DNA from: Rheum nobile
Lineage: Eukaryota; Streptophyta; Magnoliopsida; Caryophyllales; Polygonaceae
Length of the DNA: 64,000 nucleotides
Direction: 5' to 3'
Assembly (NCBI GenBank): GCA_027886185.1
Contig: WOAB01000226.1
Coordinates: forward strand, 2,790,001 to 2,854,000
Both the position numbers and the translations under genes were made by a program. Positions 43,711 through 54,684 of this stretch are shown here, one piece after another (positions within the stretch are counted from its first letter, which is position 1; each line of letters starts with the position of its first letter). The notes under the pieces were generated by a model. The model had not been told where the DNA came from, did no database searches, and saw nothing but the letters and a program-made list of their open reading frames with translations.

Positions 43711-44179
43711 TAATAAAAGACAAAAGAATAGAGCACAGGGAAAAGCAAAAAATAACTCACAACGTCACCGAGCTGGCTTGGACACTTCCTTTGTTGCTGG
43801 CGGTCTTCAATAGACGCACAGGTCTCAGGTGTTGAGCGTGCATCTTCAATACTCCATGATCTTCATCTACCGTGCAACCATGAGGAAACCACTTTGGTGA
43901 GTAGTGGCATAGCAAGGATGTCGGGGTTGCACGGCCTTCTAGGAACACATGATGGAGCCCAGATATGATCTTGATGGGGGCTCTAGTGTTCCTCCTCCTC
44001 AGCTGTCAATTGTAGGGCCATCATCGTTGTCAAATAATGTGTAGGGTAAGTGTATCCTCCTTGACAACATGATGCGTACCGTTTCCATGAGAAACTCTGG
44101 ACAGCTGGCCTTGGTACAACTTTTTTTTTTCTAATTCCGATTATTCTTTTTTTTTTTCGGAATTTTTTTTTTTTTTTTG

Positions 44180-44398
44180 CTCCCCGTTTAAGGTTTTTTT
44201 CGGGGAGTTTATTAGTACAGGGAAGGAAGAGACTTACATCGGTGTGGAAACACCTTCTTCAATAGGCATGGGTCTCTTCCCTGCAGGTTAGTCCAAAACA
44301 AAAACAAGAACAAAAACAAAGCAAAAACACACTAAAGAAAATGCAAAAACAAAGAAAGAAAAGCAAGAAAAGAAAAACATACCTCGGGTTGCCTCCCG
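44180..44398 (-). other. Hairpin, intron-like segment and stems (element E2)
   Basis: Reading minus: CGGG/CCCG at 44398-44385, donor GAG|GTATGT from 44382, branch-like CTAAC, acceptor CTGCAG ending at 44281 (102 nt), stem GGAAGAGAC/GTCTCTTCC (44280-44272, 44233-44225), and stem CTCCCCG/CGGGGAG (44207-44201, 44186-44180). Confidence 0.65.
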
Positions 44399-44443
44399 GA
44401 CAGCGCCTTAGTTATTGTCATGGCTTGACATATTACTCTATCT

Positions 44444-45622
44444 TCAACTTGGGTTGCTCATAGCAACTAAACTCCTGAGGTCCATATCAGGGGGATGCCT
44501 CTTTGTATACTCCATGTTGAGCCTTCCCCCCATGCTGGTGCACTTCATGATGGGTGGACCGTTGTGCATACCCATGAACGCACTGACCATCTTCAGAAAT
44601 GGTCTATCCAACATCTCAGGGCCTGCATGCCTATCTTGCCCCGTATCCAGTATGTAACAATTCGCCAATTGGATCAAAGCCTTCTTCTTGTGCTTCCCCT
44701 TCGGTCTCTTCTTGATCGTGCCCAGCACCTTTAACATTTCCTTGCAGCGAGGGGTGCTATCTGCCAGTGTGACCAAGGGAACGGTTTTGATGCAGTCACT
44801 GAAGGCCTCATAGATATCCTCGTTGTTCTTTAGTCTTTGAGTATCTCGAGAAGCCTCAAGGAAGGGTGCGACGGGTTTCAGCGCGACGAGCGGGAAGGAG
44901 TTGAGACGCACAAACTCATCATAGGCAGCCTCTAGAGGGTCGGGGACTGTCGGGGCATTTTCGGGAGAAACGGTTGTCTCTGGAGTATTTCCGCGATCGT
45001 GGCACTCCTCCTCATTGTCGCTGAACTCTTCTAGTCCCAAAAAGTACTCCTCTTCCGAAAGCACCTCTGGGTATGGGGCGGGTGGCTTTTCGGGACCGAG
45101 AGGGGGAAAGTATGGACGAACATAGGTGTCCACATAAGGTTCATCAACAGCTCCAGAAGTCTCGCCGCGGGTGCGTCCAGAAGCCACCGCCGGGTGCGGT
45201 GAATCCCCAGATTTTTCTCGAGAAACAGTACCGCTTGCCGCGGGTGCGGTGGTTGCCACCGCTGGGTGCGGTGAACTTGACAAGACATTCTGTTTTTCCA
45301 AATCATGCTCGCCGCGGGTGCGGTCACCTTGTCGCTGCGTGCGGTCATTCTCCAGAACACCCTCTTTTTCTGAGTTGTCCTCTTCAGCATTAGGAGCGAC
45401 ATGCAATTGCTTTCCACTTCTAAGAGTTACCGCGCTAACGTTTGCCTGTGGGTTAACTACCGTTTGAGATGGTAGATTTCCCGATATCTTTGCATCGATC
45501 CTTGTAATCGCCTCAGCCATCTGTCCCATATGTGTCTCAATGTTCTTGATACTCGACGTCGTAGCTTGGACGTGAGTGCTGAAATGTTTATCCAGAGCTT
45601 GGAGCATATCTTCAGTTGACAT
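44444..45622 (-). CDS. Element E2 gag-protease remnant ORF (392 codons)
   Basis: Residues 1-60 include a coiled-coil stretch and NLPSQTVVNP. AVTLRSGKQL (64-73) is the phrase just before protease in Athila-type polyproteins. Near residue 340 EMLDRPFLKMVSAF resembles the C-terminal half of the protease; the active-site half is absent. In the same frame upstream lie ATG at 45845-45847, TAG at 45836-45838 and two more TAGs (45725, 45674), with a GWRDHPNSSYG gag motif between. The capsid domain is missing. The middle (DNA 45168-45345) has several GC-rich modules that appear as PHPAVA and RTRGE in the protein. Confidence 0.7.
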   Translation of the reverse strand: MSTEDMLQALDKHFSTHVQATTSSIKNIETHMGQMAEAITRIDAKISGNLPSQTVVNPQANVSAVTLRSGKQLHVAPNAEEDNSEKEGVLENDRTQRQGDRTRGEHDLEKQNVLSSSPHPAVATTAPAASGTVSREKSGDSPHPAVASGRTRGETSGAVDEPYVDTYVRPYFPPLGPEKPPAPYPEVLSEEEYFLGLEEFSDNEEECHDRGNTPETTVSPENAPTVPDPLEAAYDEFVRLNSFPLVALKPVAPFLEASRDTQRLKNNEDIYEAFSDCIKTVPLVTLADSTPRCKEMLKVLGTIKKRPKGKHKKKALIQLANCYILDTGQDRHAGPEMLDRPFLKMVSAFMGMHNGPPIMKCTSMGGRLNMEYTKRHPPDMDLRSLVAMSNPS

Positions 45623-45894
45623 GGAGGGACTAGGATTGGAAACTGGCGGGCTATGCTCATAGGCCGGATTGTACTATTGTGGAGCACCCTGCTGGTAGAA
45701 CGATTGTGGCTCCGGGTAGAACTCCTAGTAGTCATGACCAAATGGAGGGTATTGTTGGTACCCATAACTCGAATTGGGGTGATCTCTCCACCCTGGAGTG
45801 TATGCGTAGGAGTATGGGTCATATCGCGGCTCTCCCTAGAAATCCATATCTGTATCAAAAGCAAAAAAAGAAAATACAAAAATCAGTAGCACGG

Positions 45895-45920
45895 GTGTGG
45901 ACCGTAAGATAGGTCCACAC
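45895..45920 (-). other. 9-bp leader hairpin of element E2
   Basis: GTGTGGACC/GGTCCACAC, identical to element B, between the primer site and gag. Confidence 0.7.
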
Positions 45921-45962
45921 CAAGGTAGGCAACAAACAAATCACAAAAACAGAAAATTTGAC

Positions 45963-45980
45963 TCCCCGGCAACGGCGCCA
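45963..45980 (-). other. Primer binding site of element E2 (Asp tRNA)
   Basis: Minus strand TGGCGCCGTTGCCGGGGA, a perfect match to the 3' end of plant tRNA-Asp, four bases from the 5' LTR. Confidence 0.9.
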
Positions 45981-45984
45981 AATT

Positions 45985-47428
45985 TGACAGAGCTAAAGTC
46001 GTGATGCCTATCAAATAAATCCCAAAATACCTACTAAGTAGTATAGCAAGCAAGTCAGGGTCGATCCCACAGAGAGTCAGGTTATCAACTTATGCAATTT
46101 GTTATCACCAACTAGGAACTAGGGGGGGTTTGTTTGTGTTTCTCGTAACAAGCAATAAGGAAACAAGTAAATAAGTTTGCAGGAAAAGGTTGTAAATATG
46201 ATGGGAAAAAGCGCCACACTCAACAGAGATCCACACAACAATAGATAGGTCGATCACGGAATTCTATCAATCTCAAGTTCTTAATATTCCTATAGTTGTT
46301 CTTATCCCGATCATAGATAACTATTAGTTCTACCAGCCCTAATAGTACTTATTACTAAATCAAATCCGAAAACCTTCAGAACTCAATAAAGCAATAGCAT
46401 TCAACCAAGGATTAACAAGACACATGCAATAGAAACAACCCGTTACTATAAGCATGCAATTAACTCTCTCTCACAATTATGCGCTCGGATCCCCTATACG
46501 TACAATCGTGTTCGCTACTAGATATGCAACCCGAACCCGGAATCACAAGTCCTAGCAATTAGGAAGATATCAATAAACATAGGTGATCAATCTAGATAAA
46601 TCAACATAGACCAATAAACAATCAAGCACAAGAGAATTAATCCAACTAGATAGGAAAACGAACAAGAGTAGAAAACTCACAACCAATCAATTGCTGGCTT
46701 CAAACTGTCAAGTGCAACAATGGAGGTTTAGTTCTCCATTAGGATTTGTGAGAGGAGAAATATGAAAAGTGGCAATTAGGGTTAGAGAAGTTTTTTTCTA
46801 AAAGAGTCTTAAACCTAACTTAAATACTAAAGTAATAATTCAGAAATAAAGAAAAGAAAAATAACAAACTTGGAAATAAAGTTTCGGAAATAAAATAAAA
46901 CGGGAATAAGAAAACTCGTAAAAGACTTTCAGCGCGTCTCCACCGCGGGTGCGGTGGCTCCACCGCCGGGTGCGGCCATTTAACAGAAACTCCAGTTCTC
47001 TGACGACCTCGCCGCGGGTGCGGCAGTGCCCACCGCTGGGTGTGGTGGGATTCCAGTACTTCAGCTTCTGCGACACTTCAGTAAAATTGCCATAACTTTT
47101 GATTCCCAACTCGGATTGCGCTCATATTTTGAGGACTTATAGTAGACTTCAAGATCTAACTCCTAAAATTGGAATCACTCCATTTGAACATGTGAGTAGA
47201 GAGAACGAACCATTTGAATTCAGCCCACTGTTCTTCTACTCTTCTCTTCACTTCCTTGGCGTCTTCTCCTTGTGGCTTCCTATGATCTCCAAAACAGCTC
47301 AAACACCTCCAAAAACACCAAACTTCACCCCCAAACGTCATACACATGAATGTGTCTAAATCTACCCGAATGGAACCAATAAACCCTCTAAAGACTCTTA
47401 CTTAAGCCCTACAAAGTAGTGCTTATCA
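45985..47428 (-). repeat. 5' LTR of element E2
   Basis: 1444 bp, nearly identical to 41597-43051. GC-rich modules lie at 46937-47048. Confidence 0.9.
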
Positions 47429-47433
47429 ATGTG

Positions 47434-47664
47434 ATAATCTGATGTTCCGTTCTTTTAGGGTTTTCAAGGTCTTTTTGATGATGTCAAAAGGGGGAAAATG
47501 TGGAAGGAATTCAGATTAAGAGGTTGAAGAGTTCGTTACTGAATATATTTCTTAGGGGGAACTTATCCATGATTGTTGATTGTGCATGTGCATATCTATT
47601 GTTTTGATATCGCTTTATTGTACATTTTTGAAGATGGGTTTGTCATCATCAAAAAGGGGGAAAT
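47434..47664 (+). other. Element D 3' end with repeated polypurine tracts
   Basis: GATGTCAAAAGGGGGAAAA near 47478 and CATCAAAAAGGGGGAAAT ending at 47664, next to the right LTR. Confidence 0.7.
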
Positions 47665-48797
47665 TGTTGAAAGAAGGTTTCCTCAAGGAACCTTAGGTGT
47701 TTTGATGATGATAAACACCATGCATTTGATGGTTTATTCTTAAGTATTGTTTCAGGGAACAACAGAAAGTATGCGAGCTATCTAGAGAAGTTTTAGGGAA
47801 CAATGGTTGTGACCAATGGTTCAGTCATCCTAGGGAACAGTGGGAACAAGAGCATCAGAGCTTAAGAAGAAGAGAAGGAATGGAGATTCCAGGGAACAAG
47901 GAAAACAGAGCAGAAAGTTGTCAACGTTCCCAGCGAAGAGGCAAATCGCAAGATATTGCGTCTAGGGTTTTAAATGTTTGCTTGGAGCACAAGGAGACGT
48001 TTATACAAGGAAAGTGGAGATTATATCTTGCAGATAATGGGTCAGAATTATCATTGAGAGATAAGATCTATTTATGGAAACAAGATAATGTCAAGTTGGA
48101 AGATATTGTTTGTGGTATTTTAGGAAATAGTTTGATGGAAAGATATAATGTTATTTATGGGATAATATATCAGATTAGACCATAAATAAATTATATTTTC
48201 GTCATTCTTTGGAGGCCTATAAATACAAGGCATTATCAACCTAGTTTGACATGCTTCCAAGAGAGAAAGAGGAGCATCCAAGAGAGAGATGGCATTAGGA
48301 GCTTTGAAGGTTTCTAAGTAACCATTGGAGAGCAAGAACACAACTTGGAGTTCAAGAGGCGAGTTTCAAGGCTGTTGGCTCAAGGGAACGACAGAGTCGT
48401 TCCTACGTCAAGGAGAGTTGCGATCTTTAGGAGCTTCATAGGCGAAGTTTCTGAGGTGAAGGAGGTAACTTTTACGTAGTTTCAAGTTTGCTGTGAGTTG
48501 GTAATACGTGCTAAGGGTTGTTAAGCTTAGAGAGTATTCTAGTAGGGAAATCTAGTTTACGTTGGATCTTTGCTTGACTTGTGTAGCTCGTGTTTATCAA
48601 TAAAAGAAGTATACTTTGAAATCCTACTAGGGTAACACCTAGAGGTAGAGGTTTTTCCTTGTCAACAAGTTGGTTGATTTGGTTTTCCTCTCTACGTGAT
48701 TGTGTTGTTATTTGTGATATTCCGCAGTGCAAAGGTATTGTTCCCTATATAGGAACAGTGCTTTACTTTGTTACTGACACTTGGTTTCGATCCAACA
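47665..48797 (+). repeat. 3' LTR of element D
   Basis: 1133 bp, followed by TAGGC. Confidence 0.9.
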
Positions 48798-48931
48798 TAG
48801 GCATGCTCAAGGACAAGGCGGAGAGATGGCAGCCCGTACCCCCATAATAGGCCCAAAAATCAACATGGCAAAGACGCATAATAAGGGCATTATCATGGTA
48901 TGGGGTACGCATAATCAACACATGAAGCGTC

Positions 48932-50359
48932 CTAAGGGTATATGAAAAGCACACAACACGTAATTAGGAGAGGAAAGGAATAAAGTGAATATATCTCATG
49001 CAATAAGGATGGGGAGCTATGAAGCAAACATGAGTATGCCAAATCCAAGGGTATAACAAGAAAACCTTTTGTATTGCCTAAGGCACTAAATGCAATAACA
49101 TGAGAGGTATATTCCATAGGAAGTGTAAGGTCATATGCAAGAGTAGTGGCATCACTCTTCCTAAGCCTGAGTATATGCTTCATGATGCAACAAGTCAAAC
49201 AATTGTCATACTTAGGCATGTAGGAAATAACAAGCAATAAGTAAAACTTCGTCGGCATGAAGTGAGACATGGAACTATAATGCAAACAAGAATGTGTAGT
49301 CCTAGATGCGAAACAGTGTGTCTTCATAAATAAAGCTCTATCCAAATGTGTAAATGGACACTCATGCAAAGTATTACTCAAGGGCATAAAAGGAGAGCCA
49401 AAAGAAGGTACCTCCCTAAATATAGGGGTCATTGAAGCGTCTCCGTTGTAGAGGGTAAGAGATGGCCTTGGAAGCTTGTAAGGCTCGTCATCCATAGCAT
49501 GGACCTCCTCTTGGAGTGAGAATGGTAAGCAAGAAGGAACAAGAGGTGTGGCATCCATCCAAGGCGTGGCCAAAGAGCTCATGGGGTTGCGAGTGATGAT
49601 AGGGCGAGGCACCCACTGAGGCGCAACCAAGGCACCCCCAGGCACAGTCATGGCGCCTTGAGGCGCAGCTGGTACACTACAGGGCGCAACCGAGGTGCTT
49701 TGAGGCACGACCAAGGCGCGCTGGGGCTCAGACATGGTGTCATGGCACGGCGCAGATGAGGCATCGTGGGGTGCGGCTGAGGCCGTGTGTGGCGTGCCCG
49801 AGTCAATGTCAAACACGGCCAAAGGAAGCTGAGCAAGGCGCGTGGCAGCGGCGAGCGCGGCCGTGGCTGCAGCTGGAGTGGGGAGCGGCTACGGCACGGC
49901 GCGATTAGCCGTGGGAGGGCCCAATAAGGGGCCGACGGCAATGGTGTCCAAGCTAAGCGCGACGGTGTCCACACGCGCATCAAATGTCTCCATTTCACGG
50001 CGGAGCGCGGCCATTTTCGCGCGCAATGACTCGATTGCGGCTGCCTTATGGCGGGCGGCAGCCTCCTTGGCGCGGTTCTCCTCGGCAAGCCGCGCGGTCA
50101 CCGACTCGGTGTCATATGTGGGCGGCATCCACCCTGCATCATGGCCTTCGGCGCGGCGGGTGGCGCGGCCACGGGGATGCGGTAGCCAATCCGGGTCACG
50201 GCAATCATAACCCCGGTGGCCCACATCCGCCCAAGCCGCGTCCTCGTCATGGTGGCGGCTGAACTCATAGCCGATCGCGGGCCTATGGATGGAGCGGCGG
50301 TAAGGATACCCAAAGCGGCGGCCGTCGACATCCATGGGGTCCTCCATTTGTAGACTCAC
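48932..50359 (-). pseudogene. Unrecognised ORF of element H (one stop)
   Basis: 476 codons in one minus-strand frame, interrupted by TAG at 49889-49891. The N-terminal part is rich in R, H, D and Y. A helical stretch (EENRAKEAAARHKAAA and beyond, about residues 95-140) looks like a coiled coil. A P- and A-rich repeat region follows (SAAPHDASSAP). The C-terminal part is rich in H, L and S. The place after the primer site suits a gag-like protein, but I see no capsid motif or zinc knuckle. The GC-rich 5' half contrasts with the AT-richer 3' half. Confidence 0.4.
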
Positions 50360-51678
50360 CTACAAGAGGGCCACAAGCAAACCAAGTAAACAATTCCCAA
50401 GGCACAAGGAAAGTAACTTATAAAGGACAAACAAAGGAAAAGAGACTAAGACATAGGCAAAAACAAAGTCAATGGCTCAAGCAAGGGGTGACAAGGAAAA
50501 GCATGATATGTAACTTTCCAATTGGGAGTGTGACCAATGCACCTTTAAACCAAGCCAACTTGTATTCCTTAGGCTAAGTGGATAAAAGGCCAAAGTGCAA
50601 CATAGGAAGACAAGGTCAAGGTGAAGGCAAAACAACCACCCTATGGGCCCCAAAGGCACGAATTGACAATGGAAAAGGCTAGACGAACATGGAGAGAAGG
50701 GCTCAGTGGCCCAAGTTGTCGAGTGAGGGTGAGAGAGCCCACCAAGGGTTGTGGCCCAAACCGAAAGAGAAGAAACTTGGCCTTCCCTTTGCTTTGTTTT
50801 CTCTTTTTTTTTGTATTCTGTTTTTTTTTTTTTTGATTGGGTCCTTTGCCTTTTGTTTGGACCTCTTGTAATATGCTTGGCTTTTTCTAGTGCAAAGGGA
50901 AGCAAGCCTAAGGTGATGGTGTTTGAATTCAAGGAGTGGACCACAACACCTTTTTTGTAGAGAGTGACAACAAGGGTATTCATTTTTTTTTAGGATTAGA
51001 CGTGCCAAGTCACCAAATGAGGGGTGTGACAAGGCTTGTAGGAAGGTGAGAGAGAGGTGCCCTTGCCACTAGCAAATTCGGCCCTATGTGGCACCCACTA
51101 AGGAAGCTTCATGCCCATCATCCACTAACCCATCATCTATAGGTACAATTTGGCTTTTTACCTAAAATAGACTAAGGGGACAAAAAGGACAAAGAGAAGG
51201 TGGGAATGGCCTCTCCCCCAAAAGGACAAAGTACATCAAGGACAAGGTATACACAAGGACAACAATTCAAAAATGGACCAATCACAAGCAAGGCCGGCTG
51301 GGGGGGTGTGGGGTGGCAGGTAGGGTGGTGGTGGCCTGGGCTACGGTGGCAGAGAGGGAGGTTCGGCGGCCGGAGGTGGTGGAGGTCGTCGGAGAGGGGT
51401 GTTTTTTGTGTTTTTGGGCTGTTTTTGGGAGGAGAGCTAGAAACAACTAGGCTAAGCATGAAAATAGCATGGAAAAAAGACATGGAAACAAGAGAAAAAC
51501 TGAGCATGCAAGTTCAACACAAGACAAGAAGAAACAAGAAAAAAATTCTAGCTAGCAAGGAAGACAAAGAGCAAAACGAAAGGAACCATGGAAGCAACAA
51601 AGGAGAACATGCTAGCTATGGAAAAGAACCATAAAAAACGAATTTTGCAAGGGAGAAGATGAATTAGCTTGGGCTTTT
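50360..51678 (-). other. Element H leader region
   Basis: About 1.3 kb between the ORF and the primer site. Low-complexity runs occur (T run near 50800, G-rich stretch near 51300). Short overlapping ORFs on both strands show no family features. I see no gene. Confidence 0.5.
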
Positions 51679-51692
51679 GGCTCTTGATACCA
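51679..51692 (-). other. Primer binding site of element H (Met-tRNA type)
   Basis: Minus strand TGGTATCAAGAGCC, the initiator-Met complement with one extra A, two bases from the LTR edge. Confidence 0.65.
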
Positions 51693-51694
51693 AT

Positions 51695-52256
51695 TGATGA
51701 GAAACAACCCTCCAAAGGGGAGGCTTTGCTTCTCTAGAGGCTAGATCTAGACCAAGGGGAGCCTTCTTCTCCTTCCTAAGCTTGGAATGCCTCCAATGGT
51801 GCTTGAAAGAGGGATTTGGGCCGCCGGAAACCAAGAGTGGGTCGTGGGCTGCCGGAGGTTGCCGAGGGGAGTGCTAGTGGCGCCGGCAAAGGTCCAAAGA
51901 AACCCTCCCTTGGAGATTCCTTGGCTGAAAAGAACACGGACTGATTTGAGCTTGTGGTATTGAAGGATGAGCGTGAGAGATTGATGAGAAACAACCCTCC
52001 AAAGGTGTGGCTTTGTTCCTCTAGAAGCTAGATCTAGACCAAGGGGAGCCTTTTTCTCCTTCCTAAGCTTGGGAGTCTTCCAAATGGCAGCCAAGAGAGA
52101 GAGGGGAGACGTCGGAATGAGGGTTGACTGGCCGAAGCTCCTGTTGAATGGGCCGCCGGCGAAGTGACCAAGGGAACCTCCCTTGGAGGTTCCTTGACCG
52201 AACGAGCTAGGATCTCGATTTGTTGGTTGTTTGGAGTGAGAATTCGTGAGAGATGT
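51695..52256 (-). repeat. 5' LTR of element H (truncated by element F)
   Basis: It matches 35022-35573 including the internal duplication (TGATGAGAAAC at 51695 and 51981). It stops at the first base of element F. Confidence 0.8.
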
Positions 52257-53081
52257 GTAACACCCCCAAATTTCCACCTTTGAAAGTATTACCGCCAGTG
52301 ACCTCAGATGTACTGTCCGATGTCACCCAAGGCTTTTCCAGTTGATATAAATCATCAACAAACAACAATTATGATACAAAATATCATAACCTTCGATTAA
52401 AACCATAGTCGCGAAATTTCAACACAATTCCAATACGACCAAATACATCAAAAATACATAATCAGAATCTTTACAGCGGAAGTATTTACACAAAATCACA
52501 TTTTTAACACAGCGGAAGTCTTGTAAACAAAGCAACAAAATAACTTGTCAAAACACTGTTCATCTTCATAGTCGTTCTAGCCTTCACGGAACAGCAACAT
52601 ACCTGATGTGCCGAATCGAACGGATGACACCAGCCAACCATGCAAGGGAATAATTACGGTTGGTTAGTCTAATGAAAGACTATGCAAGGGTACAAAGCAT
52701 AGTGGTTCGAAGTAGTTGTATTAGGTTAGACTCATCGCTCCTCGAATCAAAACCGATGGCGATAGTCAACCACCATACTCCTACTAGAATAAACAAGAGG
52801 TATGCACAAGAGAAGATTCTGGAGACCGAGCCTCACAGCAATCAATCCCAAAAGAAGACTCCAAATGAAATGAGCCTTATAGGAAACATGACAAATGTTG
52901 GGGAACATTAATTAATCACACACAATCACAGTGTCGCATTCGAGCCACTAAAAAGTTAAGACGAGCTTTCCTAGCTGCACTAGCGCTTAGCTGCACTACT
53001 CGCCCAAGGTATATTAATTATGTGCGACAATGGCACTTATCTCATTTAATTCCAAAACGATCATCACGTTATAAGCTTTTA

Positions 53082-53168
53082 AATCTCCCCACAAGAGATA
53101 TCGAATCTCCTCACAAGAGATATCAGATCTCCTCACAAGAGATATTGGATCTCCTCACAAGAGATACC
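53082..53168 (-). repeat. Four tandem ATCTC...GAGAT units, about 22 bp each
   Basis: Each unit, such as ATCTCCTCACAAGAGAT, is itself a small inverted repeat (ATCTC/GAGAT). The same four units are in the right LTR at 62858-62945. Confidence 0.8.
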
Positions 53169-53410
53169 AGAGGGAATAAATCCCAAAAGATTTGGCACTA
53201 GCTAAGTGCACCACCCTGAGTAAGGGCATGGTCATGACCTTAGAGAGTACTGGGGACAATCCACCAAGTACTAGTTATAAAGAAACAGCTAAACCCCCAC
53301 AAGGTACATAGCGTTCCTACGAATACTCGTGTTAACTAAACAGTTCAACACAATAATAATCCACATCACAACCATCAAGGCCAACATCAAAAACATATAT
53401 CTATACTAGC

Positions 53411-53507
53411 GTTGTTCTAACAGAATACAACCTAGTATAATATCATTTTTTATTCACATATATAATAGCGTTGTTCTAACAGATATACAACCTATTATAA
53501 TATCATA
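53411..53507 (-). repeat. AT-rich tandem duplication in the element F LTR
   Basis: AGCGTTGTTCTAACAGA with the following about 40 bp occurs twice, 56 bp apart; the other LTR has it too. Confidence 0.65.
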
Positions 53508-54684
53508 TTTTTAATCATATCATTTAAGAAAACTGTTCCCAACGCAAACAGTAAATCATCCCAAATTAATTAACAACTAAACAATTGATAATTAATTGAA
53601 ATATGGAATGATGAGCAAGAGTGAACCGCCACTTGCCTTAGATCCGCAGAAGCTTAAGCAAAGCTTAGAGACAACGAGTTCCTGGATCTGAAACTGGGAC
53701 AGATCTTGGATAATAAATCCCTAAGAAATGACCCAAACGAGATCCTAAGTTAGATTCAATATCCACATAATTGAATCTAAAAGAATAGGAAAAGAATCAA
53801 AGGAATCGAGCCTCGCCCAAATCCAAGTACCCACGAACACACACTCGGACAAGGCTCGCTGCGGGTGCGGTGGGAGCTTGCCGCGGGTGCGGTGGACAGA
53901 CAGTGGCGAGCTTCTCGCGACAGCTTCAATGGAGAAAATCTTACCCAAATCGCTTGTATGCTTCGATTTGTCTATGGTTTGATCTCCCAACACCTTATAC
54001 CTTCTAATACCACTTAAGGTACCCTTCTCAACTCAAGAAAGCACTCGAAGGGAGCTCGGAACAGCTCAACAATGGCAAATTTTAGAGGGAAAAACAGAGG
54101 AGACAGGGGAAGGAGATGAAGAGCTTCTTCATTCTCTGATCCGACCCCTTTTATAGTCCAAATCCGAGTTTCCTCAAAGGGAACAAGCAAGGGGACAACC
54201 GGGAACAAGGGGACAAGGAAAAGAGCCCACTTGGCCGTCCACTTGGCTGCTCAAACGGCCGTGTCAGACCGGCCTTATCGCGAAGACGACGACCCCTATT
54301 TTCTGGCCCTTGCCGCGGATGCGGTGGAGTCCTGCCGCGGGGTGCGGTGAAGGCTAAAATGCTTTCGTCTTATTCGATTCACCTTGGGTTAAATTTCTTA
54401 ACTCCGGGTTAAATATATTCGTACACTAACGACAAATTAACCCCGAAAACACTTCAACTGTATTTTATATTACTCAGAAAATTTTACAGAGCTCAAACAT
54501 ATTGCAGAATGTCCGATCTTCTCTGAATTTAATCCGTCTAGTAATACGGGAGTTGGAAAAATTCCAAAATATCCTTATAAAATGAGGGATATTATATTAC
54601 TTCTCCCTTAAAAGAAGTTTCGACCCCGAAACTTGATTATTCTAGGCCGAAAACAACTCGGGAAAGCGTCTAAGCATATCCGTC

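Larger units (their letters stand above)
41597..47428 (-). mobile_element. Element E2: complete pol-less Athila-like retrotransposon
   Basis: 5832 bp with TG...CA LTRs and the 5-bp duplication ATGTG (41592-41596, 47429-47433). It reads on the minus strand: 5' LTR at the right, Asp-tRNA primer site, leader hairpin, gag-protease ORF, intron-like segment, hairpin trio, polypurine tract and 3' LTR at the left. No pol is present. It is the closest relative of element A. Confidence 0.92.
37046..48797 (+). mobile_element. Element D: gag-only Sirevirus
   Basis: Two LTRs of 1133 bp each, TGTTGAAAG...ATCCAACA, with the 5-bp duplication TAGGC (37041-37045, 48798-48802). A Met-tRNA primer site, long gag and repeated 3' polypurine tracts mark it as a Sirevirus. 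Between the gag stop and the right LTR, excluding nested E2, only about 1.6 kb remains. It shows no protease, integrase or reverse transcriptase, so this is a non-autonomous copy. Confidence 0.9.
35022..52256 (-). mobile_element. Element H: large non-autonomous LTR retrotransposon, heavily nested
   Basis: Left LTR 35022-36035 (the 3' LTR of this minus-strand element) and a partial right LTR 51695-52256, cut by element F. A Met-tRNA-type primer site lies beside the right LTR and a purine tract beside the left. Excluding Sirevirus D (37046-48797) the interior is about 3.9 kb. It has one long unrecognised ORF and no pol domains, so it fits the large retrotransposon derivative class. Confidence 0.75.
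52257..54600 (-). repeat. 3' LTR of element F
   Basis: About 2.34 kb. The start on the minus strand follows a purine tract (AAGGGAGAAG near 54601-54612); the exact first base is uncertain because TG seems mutated. TATA-like CTATAAAAGGGG lies near 54147-54158. GC-rich modules lie at 53855-53893 and 54311-54350. Short ORFs are shared by both LTRs and are not genes. Confidence 0.75.

Noticed and set aside
44540..44610. ILDTG in the E2 ORF as an aspartic protease active site
   Set aside because: It lies just before the GRPFL-like C-terminal part, where relatives have a different sequence; the distance does not fit an active-site position, and B has DTR there.
53082..53168. Regular short repeats as a CRISPR array
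   Set aside because: Units are contiguous with almost no spacer, lie in a plant retrotransposon LTR, and are shared by both LTRs.
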